The notes: generated by a model not told the origin, from the letters alone. Shown: positions 1 through 8,627, counted from the first letter of the stretch. The stretch: 64,000 nt of DNA from Hyphomicrobiales bacterium (GCA_900465675.1 UBJR01000005.1:248001-312000), one strand, 5' to 3'. Numbers and translations are program-made.

Positions 1-727
1 TACCGGCGACGATGATCTTCTCCGTGGATGCGCCGCCATTCTTCAATGCGGCGATGGCGCCGAGCGCCATCTCGTCGTTGTTGGCAAGAACGGCATCGAA
101 CTCCAAGCCCGATGTCAGCCAGTTGGAGACCAGATCGGCGCCGTTGACGCGGCTCCAGTTACCGACCTGCTCCTGAGCGACCTTCAGGCCGCTGCATTCA
201 GGCGTCGCGATGACGTCATGGACGTCCTGAGTGCGCTGACGCGCGGCCTGGCTCGTCAGGTCGCCGATCATGATGACGACATTGCCTTTGCCGCCCAGAA
301 TGCGACAGACTTCCTTGGTCTGCAGCGTGCCGGATTCGGCCTCGTTTGAACCGACGAAAGCCTGTTGCTTGCCGAGTGTCGAAAGATCGGTCGGCTGAAC
401 GTTGACGTAGATCAGCGGGATGCCGGCATCCTCGGCAACCTTGCTGAGAGCCGGCGTGCCATCTGAATCGACGGGATCGACGATGATGGCCGAGACGCCG
501 CCGGCAGCGAAATTCTTGACCTGGTCGAGCTGCTTGTTGACGTCCGTCGTCGCATCCTCGATCTGCAGCTCGACACCGACGGACTTGGCATAATCCTGCA
601 TGCCGTTGACGATCAGCGTCTGAAAATTGTTGGTGAGCGTCCCCATCGAAACACCGATACGATCGGCCGCGTGCGCCTGCCCAGCAAGCACCAGGGCAAC
701 CGCGCTGGTGGTCAGCAATTTCAGCAT
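1..727 (-). CDS. mocB: Sugar/inositol-type ABC transporter periplasmic binding protein (MocB-like), 3' end cut by window edge
   Basis: About 242 residues are visible; the stop lies beyond the left edge. The start at 727 has a CTCCTCCC complement (GGGAGGAG) just upstream. The N-terminus is a signal peptide (MLKLLTTSAVALVLAGQAHA), followed by a type I periplasmic-binding fold (Peripla_BP_4) with segments such as GVSMGTLTNNFQTLI, AIIVDPVDSDG and AVLANNDEMALGAI. Family knowledge: these are CUT2-type ribose/inositol binding proteins feeding an ABC importer. It reads in the same direction as the MocD-like gene, about 170 bases downstream of it and beyond a hairpin. Rhizopine clusters include a binding protein named MocB, so this is the likely counterpart. 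The substrate is inferred from neighbours only. The permease and ATPase would have to lie left of the window. Confidence 0.8.
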   Translation of the reverse strand, partial: MLKLLTTSAVALVLAGQAHAADRIGVSMGTLTNNFQTLIVNGMQDYAKSVGVELQIEDATTDVNKQLDQVKNFAAGGVSAIIVDPVDSDGTPALSKVAEDAGIPLIYVNVQPTDLSTLGKQQAFVGSNEAESGTLQTKEVCRILGGKGNVVIMIGDLTSQAARQRTQDVHDVIATPECSGLKVAQEQVGNWSRVNGADLVSNWLTSGLEFDAVLANNDEMALGAIAALKNGGASTEKIIVAG

Positions 728-850
728 TTTCTCTCCTCCCAGAGATAAGGCGGCGCCAGCCGGCCGCAGGAAAACGTTAGCCGGGGAAGATCGCGCGGTC
801 CGCGGAAAAATTGATGAAAATCCCTCATTTGCAGGGATCCGGACAGCAAA

Positions 851-874
851 AGGCCCGGCGGAGAAGCCGGGCCT
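851..874 (-). terminator. Hairpin terminator after the MocD-like gene
   Basis: A perfect 9-bp inverted repeat (AGGCCCGGC / GCCGGGCCT, 6-base loop) lies 23 bases beyond the stop of the hydroxylase gene. On the minus strand it is followed by a short T tract. It fits a Rho-independent terminator, or a stabilising/attenuating hairpin that lowers read-through into the binding-protein gene. A smaller inverted repeat (ATCCCT / AGGGAT, 820-838) lies closer to the latter. Confidence 0.6.
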
Positions 875-896
875 GCGGGTCGTTCACCTGGGAGGA

Positions 897-1931
897 TCAG
901 CCAGCCTGCTGTTCGCGGCGCGCCTTCTTTTCTGCGCGGCGCCTGGCCTGCTCCATGAACCGCTTGTCCATGCGCTCCTGCGCTTCGGATGAACCATCGT
1001 GGAATGTGCCGAACCACTTGTCGAGCGGGATCACGCCATCGGCGTAGTTGCACTCGAAATACTTGTGGTGAAGGTAGTGGTCGTAGCTGTGCGTATCGAT
1101 GGCGCTTTCCTCGCCGACGACGATCTTGTCGAAACCGGCATGGCCGGGCGCCGGTGCAAGGCCGGCATGCGCCAGATGAAAGATCGCATGAACCGGGTTC
1201 GACGGAACGATCCAATGGATCAGCACGCCGGAGAAATACAGCAGGTGCTCGATCGGGTGCATGGCAAGACCTGACCAGGGGCCGGGATTGACGTTGTTAT
1301 GATGCAGCTTGTGGACGGCATGATAGAGCGGCGGCCAGTGGATCAGCCGGTGGACCAGATAGAAATGCAGGTCGCGGAATGTCGGGATCAAGAGCATGAC
1401 CACGGCGCAATAGACCGGTTGCTCGGCGAATGAGACATAGGGAATGATGCCATTGGCAAAGGCCCACAATGTGAGCACTTCGAAAGCCGTCCAGAGCGGC
1501 ACGGCGCTGGCGAAAGTCCAGATGACATTATCGACCGTCTGATTGCCGAACAGAAAGGCATCATTGCCGACGGAGGGCCATTTGGCATTGAACTTGAAGC
1601 TCGTTCCCTGCTTCTTCTGCATGTAGAGGCGCAGGTGGAACGCGCCGAAGAAGACGAAGACGATTGCGGCGTTGCGCACCAGCAGATAGGCAATCCAGCC
1701 GATCGAGAAGGTCTTTGCCGTCTCGAGCGACGGCGTTGCATAGAGCCAGAGCAGCGTGCCGATCGCCGCATAAAGCACGTTCCACGGCATCAGATAGCCC
1801 GGATAGCCGAACACCCATTTCAGGAAACGGAGCGGCTGCACTGGCCAGATGAACACAGGCGGATACTGAATAAGCTTGGAAGGCGCCCAGTCGCCGCGTT
1901 TGTTGCGCTTCCCGTAAAGTGTGTCGTCCAT
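897..1931 (-). CDS. mocD: Sterol desaturase/fatty acid hydroxylase family di-iron oxygenase (MocD-like)
   Basis: 344 residues from the ATG at 1931, chosen because GGAGGATATCAG precedes it; the frame continues upstream but without a better start. It is an integral membrane protein with several hydrophobic segments. The histidine clusters of the FA_hydroxylase family are all visible: HFYLVHRLIH, HAVHKLHH, and HYLHHKYFE near the C-terminus. These bind a di-iron centre that oxidises C-H bonds with O2 using electrons from a ferredoxin. A Rieske ferredoxin and a ferredoxin reductase are encoded nearby (4977-6520), which would complete the oxygenase system. In rhizopine loci MocD, MocE and MocF are needed to demethylate 3-O-methyl-scyllo-inosamine; that role is inferred here from synteny. 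Confidence 0.82.
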   Translation of the reverse strand: MDDTLYGKRNKRGDWAPSKLIQYPPVFIWPVQPLRFLKWVFGYPGYLMPWNVLYAAIGTLLWLYATPSLETAKTFSIGWIAYLLVRNAAIVFVFFGAFHLRLYMQKKQGTSFKFNAKWPSVGNDAFLFGNQTVDNVIWTFASAVPLWTAFEVLTLWAFANGIIPYVSFAEQPVYCAVVMLLIPTFRDLHFYLVHRLIHWPPLYHAVHKLHHNNVNPGPWSGLAMHPIEHLLYFSGVLIHWIVPSNPVHAIFHLAHAGLAPAPGHAGFDKIVVGEESAIDTHSYDHYLHHKYFECNYADGVIPLDKWFGTFHDGSSEAQERMDKRFMEQARRRAEKKARREQQAG

Positions 1932-2076
1932 CTGATATCCTCCAACCCGTGCCGGAAAATTACCGCAGCAATAGTGCCGTTTCCCATCGCTGTCTTGATG
2001 TGTTTTGATCAACTGAGCGATTTCGCCAGAGGCGCTGCAATGCTTGACTGTCGAGCGGAGTTTTGGGGAGGTTTTG
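1932..2076. promoter_or_regulatory. Divergent promoter region of the hydroxylase and LacI-type regulator genes, with a TTGATCAA dyad
   Basis: This 145-base gap separates two divergent genes and must hold both promoters. It contains the perfect palindrome TTGATCAA at 2005-2012, within GTTTTGATCAA. The same 11-mer occurs in inverse orientation before the MocE-like gene (6590-6600). It is a candidate operator for the LacI-type regulator encoded immediately to the right. No convincing -10/-35 pair was identified. Confidence 0.5.
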
Positions 2077-3087
2077 ATGAAAAAGACGACACTGCAGGAT
2101 GTCGCCACAGAGGCCCGGCTTGGCATCGCCACCGTCGAGCGCGTCATCAACGGCCGCGGCGGCGTCACCGAGAAGACGGCAGAAAAGGTGATCCGTGCGG
2201 CCAAGAAACTTGGCTACGGCGAGCGCTCGACGGAAACGCATCGCGGCGCCATCCGCATCGAGGTCATTCTGGTGCGCCCTGAAACCAGCTTCTTCGCCCG
2301 CTTGAACCAGGCCTTCGAGCGCATTGCCGCATCGCTCGACCGCGCCGTCATCCTGCATCGCACCTTCATCAAGGAAAGCGATCCGATCGGCATGGCCCAT
2401 CACATCGCCAATCCGAGCTTTCGCCGCTCCGGGCTGATCATCTGCGCGCAGGATCACCCGAAGGTCATCGAGAGCCTGCGGCGTGTGCGCGCCGCTGGCG
2501 TCGAGGTCGCCCAGGTCGTCACCCGCTGCGACGACCAAGAGGTTCCCTATCTCGGCATCGACAATTATGCCGCCGGGCGCAGCGCCGCCTATTACATGTC
2601 CGGCATGCTGGCTGCCCGGCGCGGAAACTTCGCCGCGATCTGTCATAGCGGGGCCTATTCGAACCATCGCCAGCGCATCCAGGGCTTTTCCGATTACCTC
2701 ACCGAGAAGGGTGCCAATGGCCACGCGGTATCGCTGGTGATGATGGGACGCGACGATGATCTGCAATGCGCCGAACTGCTCGGCGAGGCGCTCCGCCGCG
2801 ATCCTGAAATCATCGGCGTCTATTCGGCCGGCGGCGGCGACGAAGGTGTCGCCATCGTCCTGCAGCAATGGGCCAGGCAGCGTGATATCTTCTGGGTCGG
2901 ACACGAGCTGACCGAGAAGAAGAAGCGCTATCTGGAAACCGGCCTGCTGGACATCTGTCTCGACCAGGCGCCCGAAGTGCAGGCGCGGCGCTCCGTCGAT
3001 CTCATCCTGCGCAAGCTCGACATCATCCGCACCGAGGTCATCACCGATCCGGTGCGCTTCATGACCGTCAGCGCCCAGAACCTCTAA
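2077..3087 (+). CDS. LacI-family transcriptional regulator of the moc-like cluster
   Basis: 336 residues. The ATG at 2077 follows GGGGAGG; an in-frame start at 2044 lacks such a site. An N-terminal helix-turn-helix (TTLQDVATEARLGIATVERV, residues 4-23) is followed by a sugar-binding-protein-like sensor domain to the C-terminus. The recognition helix reads TVERV where classical LacI members have TVSRV. The hinge lacks the usual YxPNxxAR signature (it reads GYGERSTETHRGA), so it belongs to a non-classical subfamily and may not use a central-CG operator. It is divergent from the hydroxylase gene and 18 bases ahead of the MocC-like gene, so it probably controls this cluster in response to the substrate. 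Classical rhizopine clusters use the GntR-type MocR instead. Confidence 0.85.
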   Translation: MKKTTLQDVATEARLGIATVERVINGRGGVTEKTAEKVIRAAKKLGYGERSTETHRGAIRIEVILVRPETSFFARLNQAFERIAASLDRAVILHRTFIKESDPIGMAHHIANPSFRRSGLIICAQDHPKVIESLRRVRAAGVEVAQVVTRCDDQEVPYLGIDNYAAGRSAAYYMSGMLAARRGNFAAICHSGAYSNHRQRIQGFSDYLTEKGANGHAVSLVMMGRDDDLQCAELLGEALRRDPEIIGVYSAGGGDEGVAIVLQQWARQRDIFWVGHELTEKKKRYLETGLLDICLDQAPEVQARRSVDLILRKLDIIRTEVITDPVRFMTVSAQNL

Positions 3088-3105
3088 CTAACGACGAGGC
3101 CAGCA

Positions 3106-3939
3106 ATGCAATCCCTCACCGTCTTCCAATCCCTTTGGGCCATGGAGCTTCGAAGCGCACTCACCCCGGAGCGCGCGCTCGAGGAGAATATCGGCCTGAT
3201 ATCCGAGGCCGGTTTCGACGGCGTGAGCGCGCATTGGTATGACCGCGCCTATGTCCGGCCACTTGCCGCTTTGCTGAAGGACCACGGCTTGAAGGCGGAG
3301 GGGCAATGCTTTCCGAAGACGATCGACGAGCTGAAACCGGCGCTGGAAAATGCCGCAGAATTTGGCGTCGCCCATCTTTGCCTGCAGCCGGACGTCCGGC
3401 TGCGCCGGATCGAGGATTGCCTGCCGCTGCTGGAGGGTTGGCATCGGCTTTCAGAAGAGGCCGGCATTCCGGTCTTTATCGAGACACATCGCGACCGGAT
3501 GACCACCGACCTGTTCTTCACCCTCGACCTGATGGACCGGCTTCCGGATCTGAAACTGCTCGGCGATCTCTCGCATTTTCTCGTTGGCCGCGAGTTCGCC
3601 TGGCCGGTCTCCGATGAGAACCACGAAATGATGCAGCGCGTTCTCGACAGCTCCTGGGCCTTTCATGGCCGCGTTGCCTCGCGCGAGCAGGTGCAGATCG
3701 AGATCTCCTTCCCGCATCACCGGCCGTGGGTCGATCTGTTCATGGGCTGGTGGGACTACGGTTTCCGCAGCTGGCGGCAGCGGGCAGGCGCCAGCGACAC
3801 CCTCGCCTTCACCTGCGAGCTCGGCCCGAAACCCTATGCCATAACCGGCCGCGACGGCGAAGACAGCACCGACCGCTGGCAGGAGGCGCTGTTTCTGAAG
3901 GACGAGATCCGGGCGCTCTGGGCCCGGACTGCCGCGTGA
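3106..3939 (+). CDS. mocC: Sugar phosphate isomerase/epimerase-like TIM-barrel protein (MocC-like)
   Basis: 277 residues, the usual size for the AP_endonuc_2 / xylose-isomerase-like TIM barrel family. Metal-binding type positions are seen in VFIETHRDR, LGDLSHFLVG and FTCELGPKPYAI. Members isomerise or epimerise sugars and inositol derivatives (IolE, IolI, MocC). The gene follows the LacI-type regulator with an 18-base gap, so the two are likely co-transcribed. It ends one base before the stop of the convergent MocA-like gene. The exact reaction cannot be read from sequence; the MocC name rests on family plus neighbourhood. Confidence 0.72.
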   Translation: MQSLTVFQSLWAMELRSALTPERALEENIGLISEAGFDGVSAHWYDRAYVRPLAALLKDHGLKAEGQCFPKTIDELKPALENAAEFGVAHLCLQPDVRLRRIEDCLPLLEGWHRLSEEAGIPVFIETHRDRMTTDLFFTLDLMDRLPDLKLLGDLSHFLVGREFAWPVSDENHEMMQRVLDSSWAFHGRVASREQVQIEISFPHHRPWVDLFMGWWDYGFRSWRQRAGASDTLAFTCELGPKPYAITGRDGEDSTDRWQEALFLKDEIRALWARTAA

Positions 3940-4938
3940 TCAGTAGAAATCGGGCTTTTCGTGTTGCGGGACCGCCACCCGCTCGCCCGACTTCCAGGCC
4001 TGAAGGCAGGCCTTGGTGACCTGCATCGCCATGAAGCCATCCCAGGCGCTGGCGCCGGTTGGCTGCCCGGTGAGTATCCCGGACGTCCAGGCTTCCAGCT
4101 GTGCCCGGTAGGCCTGCCGGAACCGCGGCCGCCAATCGGGCGGGGTGCGGAAACCGTCATGGCCCTTTGCGCGAAGCATCGTATGCGGGGACGGATCCAG
4201 CGATACGGTTCCGTCCTCGCAGACGAGCTCGGCGCGCACGTCATATCCGTATTGGGCGTCAGTGAAGACCTCGATGTCGATGACGACGCCCGATGCGGTC
4301 TGCAGCAGGATGAATTGCGGCTGGCGGTTCGGCGCATTCCGCGTCGGCGGCGGGCTGGTGACGAAGGCCGAGGCAATCTCTTCGTCCAGCAGGAAGCGGG
4401 CAATATCGAATTCGTGGCCTGCCGAATTGGCAATCACCAGATCCGAGGTCAGATAATCGGGCGCCACTGCGTTGCGGTGAATGCAGTGGAGAAACAGCGC
4501 ACGGCCGAGTTCGCCCGATTGCAGCGTATGCTTCATCTCGCGATAGCCGGGATCGAAGCGGCGCATGAAACCGACCTGCACCAGACGGCGCCTGGCATTG
4601 GTTTCGGCACTGATGATCGCCTCGGCATCCTCGATGCCAGCCGCAAGCGGCTTTTCCACCAGGACCGGCTTACCGGTGGCAATCGCCTTCAGCGCCAGCG
4701 CAGCATGCGTTTCATCGGGCGAGCAAACCATGACGGCGTCGACATCCGGGTCGGCGATCAGCTCATCCGCACCGGCAAAGACACGGGCACCTGAGGCCTC
4801 GCCAACTGCGATCGCGCGCTCCCGGCTGAAATCCTGAACAGCGGTGAGCCGCGCATTGGCTACACCTTCAGCAAGGATCGCCGCATGGTCACTCCCCATC
4901 ACGCCGGTGCCGATGATGCCTATCCTGACCTCTGTCAT
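3940..4938 (-). CDS. mocA: Gfo/Idh/MocA-family NAD(P)-dependent dehydrogenase (MocA-like)
   Basis: 332 residues. The N-terminal Rossmann fold has GIIGTGVMGSDHA and the family EKP motif (VLVEKPLAAG) near residue 95; the C-terminal alpha/beta domain includes MRRFDPGY and AGHEFDIARFLLDEE. The family oxidises or reduces cyclitols and sugars with nicotinamide cofactors; inositol 2-dehydrogenases and MocA of rhizopine catabolism belong here. It lies first-to-last with the ferredoxin reductase and Rieske genes upstream on the same strand (38-base gap), and is convergent with the MocC-like gene with no spacer. It probably dehydrogenates the inosamine or inositol released by the oxygenase. Confidence 0.8.
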   Translation of the reverse strand: MTEVRIGIIGTGVMGSDHAAILAEGVANARLTAVQDFSRERAIAVGEASGARVFAGADELIADPDVDAVMVCSPDETHAALALKAIATGKPVLVEKPLAAGIEDAEAIISAETNARRRLVQVGFMRRFDPGYREMKHTLQSGELGRALFLHCIHRNAVAPDYLTSDLVIANSAGHEFDIARFLLDEEIASAFVTSPPPTRNAPNRQPQFILLQTASGVVIDIEVFTDAQYGYDVRAELVCEDGTVSLDPSPHTMLRAKGHDGFRTPPDWRPRFRQAYRAQLEAWTSGILTGQPTGASAWDGFMAMQVTKACLQAWKSGERVAVPQHEKPDFY

Positions 4939-4976
4939 CGATGTTCCTTTCGGGATTCCGCTTTAGGGAATTCAAG

Positions 4977-6209
4977 CTAAGCGCGCGGCAACAGCGATTT
5001 CAAGTTCACCGACACCTGCGAAAGGTCTGTGGCATCGGGTTTTGCCCGCTTGGCGATCAGCATTTCGGCGAGGCGGATATCCTTGGCGATGCGATTGCCG
5101 GGTCCAAAGCCGCTGGCGGCAAGCAGGCGCCCGTCTTCGCCGAGGTGGAAGAGAATGAATGTCCCGGGCTCGATTTCCCGGCGCACGCTCGTAACCGCGC
5201 CGTCGGCGAGACCGGCGATCTGCAGCGTGCAATCATATTGATCCGACCAGAACCACGGGACGGCCTCGTAGGGGCTGACAGCACCCAGCATGCCGGCGGC
5301 CGCATGCGCGCCCTGATCCTGCGCATTCCGCCAGGCCTCCAGCCGGATTCGCCTCGCGTCATAGGGAAATGAACAGCAGTCTCCAGCCGCAAAAATTGCC
5401 GGATCCGAGGTTTGCAGGCTGGTATCGACGGCAATGCCGTTCTCGACGGTGAGACCGGCCTTCACAGCCAGTTCGGAGCGAGGTTGAGCGCCGATGCCCA
5501 CCACCAGCGTACCGGCTTTCAGGATTTCACCGGTGATGAGGGCCAGGACGACACCATCGCTGTCACCGGATAGCCGCTCGATACCGGCGCCGCACACGAT
5601 CCGCACGCCATTGCCTTCGTGAAGCGCCTGGACCTTTGCGGCGATCTCCACAGGCACGCCCCGCATCAGAATGCGCGGCAATGCCTCGATGACAGTGACC
5701 TCAAGCCCGCGCTGGCGGGCAGCCGCCGCTAGTTCGAGGCCGATAAAGCCCGCGCCGATGATCGCGACGTGGCCGCCCGCCGACAGCCGCGCAGCAAGGC
5801 CCGCCGCATCGTCGTGGGTTCGCAGATAGAAAACATGCTCGAGCCCCTCGGCCGCGGGCAGGCGCCGCGGGGCCGCACCGGTTGCGATCAGCAGCCTGTC
5901 GTAGGGGATTCGCCGGCCGCTTGCCAATTCGACGGCGCGGCGCTCGCGATCGATCGCAGTGGCGGCATCGCCGGCGATGACCACGATTCCGTGTTCGTCA
6001 TATTGCGACCGCCCTGCGATAAACGGCGGCTCAGCGCCATCGGGCGCCAGCATATGCTGCTTGGAAAGCGGTGGCCGTTCGTAGGGCAGATGCCGCTCGT
6101 CGCCAATAAGCGTGATCGATCCATCGAAGCCCTGATCGCGTAGCGCGAAGGCAGCGCGCGCGCCGCACTGGCCGCCGCCGATGATGACGAAATGCTGCAT
6201 CGGCGTCAT
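4977..6209 (-). CDS. mocF: FAD-dependent ferredoxin reductase (MocF-like)
   Basis: 410 residues from the ATG at 6209, whose ATGA overlaps the stop of the upstream Rieske gene; a second ATG three codons on is possible. The N-terminal FAD-binding motif is FVIIGGGQCGARAA. A second GxGxxG for NAD(P)H is in VAIIGAGFIGLELAAA, the FAD-contact segment is IFAAGDCCSF, and the C-terminal Reductase_C domain includes VPWFWSDQYD. This is the rhodocoxin/putidaredoxin-reductase family. It should pass electrons from NAD(P)H to the co-encoded Rieske ferredoxin and on to the di-iron hydroxylase at 897-1931. Confidence 0.85.
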   Translation of the reverse strand: MTPMQHFVIIGGGQCGARAAFALRDQGFDGSITLIGDERHLPYERPPLSKQHMLAPDGAEPPFIAGRSQYDEHGIVVIAGDAATAIDRERRAVELASGRRIPYDRLLIATGAAPRRLPAAEGLEHVFYLRTHDDAAGLAARLSAGGHVAIIGAGFIGLELAAAARQRGLEVTVIEALPRILMRGVPVEIAAKVQALHEGNGVRIVCGAGIERLSGDSDGVVLALITGEILKAGTLVVGIGAQPRSELAVKAGLTVENGIAVDTSLQTSDPAIFAAGDCCSFPYDARRIRLEAWRNAQDQGAHAAAGMLGAVSPYEAVPWFWSDQYDCTLQIAGLADGAVTSVRREIEPGTFILFHLGEDGRLLAASGFGPGNRIAKDIRLAEMLIAKRAKPDATDLSQVSVNLKSLLPRA

Positions 6210-6520
6210 TCCAGTCCGAGAAACACAGCGCCGTCTTCGACCTTGACGGGATAGATCCGGAGGTTGACGCAGACGGGCGCGCCCCTTGCCTCGCCGGTGC
6301 GATAGTCGAAGCGTCCGTTGTGTTTCGGACATTCGACGATGTGGTCCATGACCAGACCATCGGCGAGATGAACCTTCTCGTGGGTGCACATCCCATCCGT
6401 CGCATAAAAGCTGTCATCGGGGCTGCGGTAGACGGCGAAGGTCTTTCCGCCGTGATCAAAACGGATCACGTCCTCGTTCTCGACATCATCGATCTCGCAG
6501 GCCTTCACCCAGTTGCTCAT
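6206..6520 (-). CDS. mocE: Rieske-type [2Fe-2S] ferredoxin (MocE-like)
   Basis: 104 residues, a single Rieske domain. The cluster ligands are C45 and H47 in CTHEKVHLADG, and C64 and H67 in CPKHNGRFD, matching the CxH...CxxH pattern. A good ribosome site (GGGAGGATCGG) precedes the ATG at 6520. It is the first gene of a minus-strand operon with the reductase (4-base overlap) and the MocA-like gene. Family knowledge: MocE-type ferredoxins support oxygenases in rhizopine use. Two TTGATC-type dyads lie in its upstream region. Confidence 0.87.
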   Translation of the reverse strand: MSNWVKACEIDDVENEDVIRFDHGGKTFAVYRSPDDSFYATDGMCTHEKVHLADGLVMDHIVECPKHNGRFDYRTGEARGAPVCVNLRIYPVKVEDGAVFLGLE

Positions 6521-6726
6521 CCGATCCTCCCGAATTCATCGCGTTTGATCAGAACCTAGGCGATCGGCCGGAAAATCGCGGTCAGATTCTTGATCAAAAC
6601 CCATCAATTCGAACGGCGGGAATAGCATCTCGACAGGACCAAAACAGCATGCGGGAGCTATTTATGAAAACCATTTGACTAAATAAAAACTCGGTGCCAA
6701 GCTGATGACATTCTGAGGGCTGTGGC
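6521..6726. promoter_or_regulatory. Divergent promoter region of the MocE-like operon and the ROK gene, with TTGATCAA-type sites
   Basis: A perfect TTGATCAA lies at 6590-6597; on the minus strand it reads GTTTTGATCAA, identical to the site before the LacI-type gene. A near copy, TTGATCAG, lies at 6545-6552, about 45 bases nearer the MocE-like start. These are candidate operators for the cluster regulator. On the plus side a TTGACT (6675-6680) might be a -35 box for the ROK gene, but no good -10 follows. Confidence 0.45.
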
Positions 6727-7863
6727 ATGACATTGCGTGGTACCAATCAGGAATCAGGGCGTCCGTATAACCGGCGTATCGTTCTCGAAGCGATCCGGTT
6801 GAACGGTCCGGTGACGCGCGCAGACATCGCCAAGCGCGTCAGCCTGACGGTGCAGACAGTCTCGACCATCGTTCGCGAACTCGAAGAGCAGGGCTACATC
6901 CTCTCGGTCCGAGAAGAGCCGAGGGGGCGCGGTATTCCGCCATCGGTGCTGACGATCAATCCGCAGGGCGGCTATGTCGCGGGCATCCACCTAACCCCGC
7001 TCGGTATCGACGCGGCACTGGTCGATCTCAACGGCAATATCGTCGAGAGCGCCTATCGCACCGCGCCGAATGTAGCGCCCGATCTTGCGTTCCAGCTGAT
7101 CGGCGAACTGGTCTCAGAACTTCGCGCCGGTGGCAGCAAGCGCATCCTGGGAGCCGGCATGGCGCTGCCGGGTCCCTTCGGCATCGATTCCATGAGCTTC
7201 ATCGGTGCGACGACAATGGCAGGCTGGAAGGACGTGCCGCTCAAGGAGCGGCTGGCGGAAGCCGCCGATCTGCCTGCTTTCATCGACACGGACATGGCCT
7301 GCGCGGCACTCGGCGAACAGCTCTACGGAATTGGCTCGCAATTCTCCAACTACTACTATCTCTATTTCGGCGTCGGCCTCGGCGGCGCCATGGTTCACGA
7401 CGGCGCAGTGATGCGCGGCGGCTGGGGCAATGCCGGCGAAATCGGCCATATCCCGGCGGTACCGGATGGCGAGCCCTGCCCCTGCGGCAACAGCGGCTGC
7501 CTGGAACGCTATCTTTCTCTCGACGCCTTCAATCGCCGCGGCGTGTCGCAGCAAATGTGGGCCGAGGAAATCCGGCCGATCTTCCACAACGCCGTCCGCA
7601 CCATCGAGAACCTGCTCGACCCGCAGACGATCGTGCTCGGCGGGCTGGCGCCACCCGACCTCATCGAAAAGCTGGTGGCCTCGGCCGGCCTGCCGAATTC
7701 CGTCGCCGCCCGCAAGGATCGAAAGCATCCGCGGCTGGTCATGGCGAGCGATTGCCAGAACTCGGTGCTCCGCGGCGCGGCAGCGCTTGCCGTCTCCAGC
7801 CTGCTGTCGCCGCGCTTCGGCCAGATGTTTTCCACCCCCGACGAGAAAGGGATCGCCGCATGA
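6727..7863 (+). CDS. ROK-family transcriptional regulator
   Basis: 378 residues. A winged helix-turn-helix at roughly residues 15-65 (LNGPVTRADIAKRVSLTVQT) precedes a ROK sugar-kinase-like domain with GAGMALPGP and YLYFGVGLGGAMV. The ROK zinc site is intact: H241 in GEIGHIP, and C251, C253 and C258 in CPCGNSGCLE. Such proteins are sugar-responsive repressors or activators, as in NagC, XylR and FrcR. Its stop overlaps the start of the ATPase gene (ATGA), so regulator and importer form one operon and the regulator probably controls it. The inducing sugar is unknown. Confidence 0.87.
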   Translation: MTLRGTNQESGRPYNRRIVLEAIRLNGPVTRADIAKRVSLTVQTVSTIVRELEEQGYILSVREEPRGRGIPPSVLTINPQGGYVAGIHLTPLGIDAALVDLNGNIVESAYRTAPNVAPDLAFQLIGELVSELRAGGSKRILGAGMALPGPFGIDSMSFIGATTMAGWKDVPLKERLAEAADLPAFIDTDMACAALGEQLYGIGSQFSNYYYLYFGVGLGGAMVHDGAVMRGGWGNAGEIGHIPAVPDGEPCPCGNSGCLERYLSLDAFNRRGVSQQMWAEEIRPIFHNAVRTIENLLDPQTIVLGGLAPPDLIEKLVASAGLPNSVAARKDRKHPRLVMASDCQNSVLRGAAALAVSSLLSPRFGQMFSTPDEKGIAA

Positions 7864-8627
7864 GCGAACCGCTGCTGGTGCTCGACAATATCCGCAAGAA
7901 TTTCGGCGCTATCGAAGCGCTGAAGGGGGTCAGCTTCTCGATCGGCAAGGGCGAGGTCGTGGCACTGCTGGGCGATAATGGCGCCGGCAAGTCGACGTTG
8001 GTGAAGATCATTTCCGGCGGGCTGGAACCATCGTCCGGCCGGATGCTCTTCGAAGGTCGCGACTATGTGGCCAAGACCCCGGCCGAGGCGAAGGCCGCCG
8101 GTGTCGAGACGGTCTATCAGGACCTGTCTCTCGCCACCAATGTCGATGTCGTCGCCAATTTCTTCATGGGCCGCGAAATCACCCGCAAGGTGCTCGGCAT
8201 TCCCTTCCTCGACGAGCGGGCGATGGAAAAGGTCGTCGGAGATGCGCTTGCCAATGCCGGCACCCGCATCCCGTCGCTCCGCACCAAGGTCGAGCATCTC
8301 TCCGGCGGCCAGCGCCAGGCGATCGAGCTCAACCGCTTCGTCCATTGGGGCGGCAAGCTGGTGCTGCTCGACGAACCCTTTGCAGCGCTCGGTGTCGAGC
8401 AGACGCGCCGCGGCCTCGAGATGATCCGCCATGTGGCCAACCAGGGCATCGGCGTCGTCATCATTACCCACATCATGCAGCAGGCCTTCCAGGTCGCCGA
8501 CCGGATCGTGGTGATCCGCCAGGGCGTCGTCGCGGGCGACGTCGAGACATCAAAGACAAATGCAGACGCGGTGATTGAAATGATCACCGGACAAAGCCTC
8601 GCCGGTGCCGGACCGGTGAGACCATAA
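7860..8627 (+). CDS. Sugar ABC transporter ATP-binding protein (CUT2, single ATPase domain)
   Basis: 255 residues. Walker A is GDNGAGKST near residue 40, the ABC signature is LSGGQRQ, and Walker B is LVLLDEP followed by FAALGV. Only one nucleotide-binding domain is present, half the size of RbsA/XylG and like FrcA of the fructose importer. The expected D-loop aspartate region reads FAALGVEQ. It overlaps the ROK gene by 4 bases and is followed after 34 bases by the binding-protein gene. It is cytoplasmic and powers sugar uptake through the permease at 9699-10760. Confidence 0.88.
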   Translation: MSEPLLVLDNIRKNFGAIEALKGVSFSIGKGEVVALLGDNGAGKSTLVKIISGGLEPSSGRMLFEGRDYVAKTPAEAKAAGVETVYQDLSLATNVDVVANFFMGREITRKVLGIPFLDERAMEKVVGDALANAGTRIPSLRTKVEHLSGGQRQAIELNRFVHWGGKLVLLDEPFAALGVEQTRRGLEMIRHVANQGIGVVIITHIMQQAFQVADRIVVIRQGVVAGDVETSKTNADAVIEMITGQSLAGAGPVRP

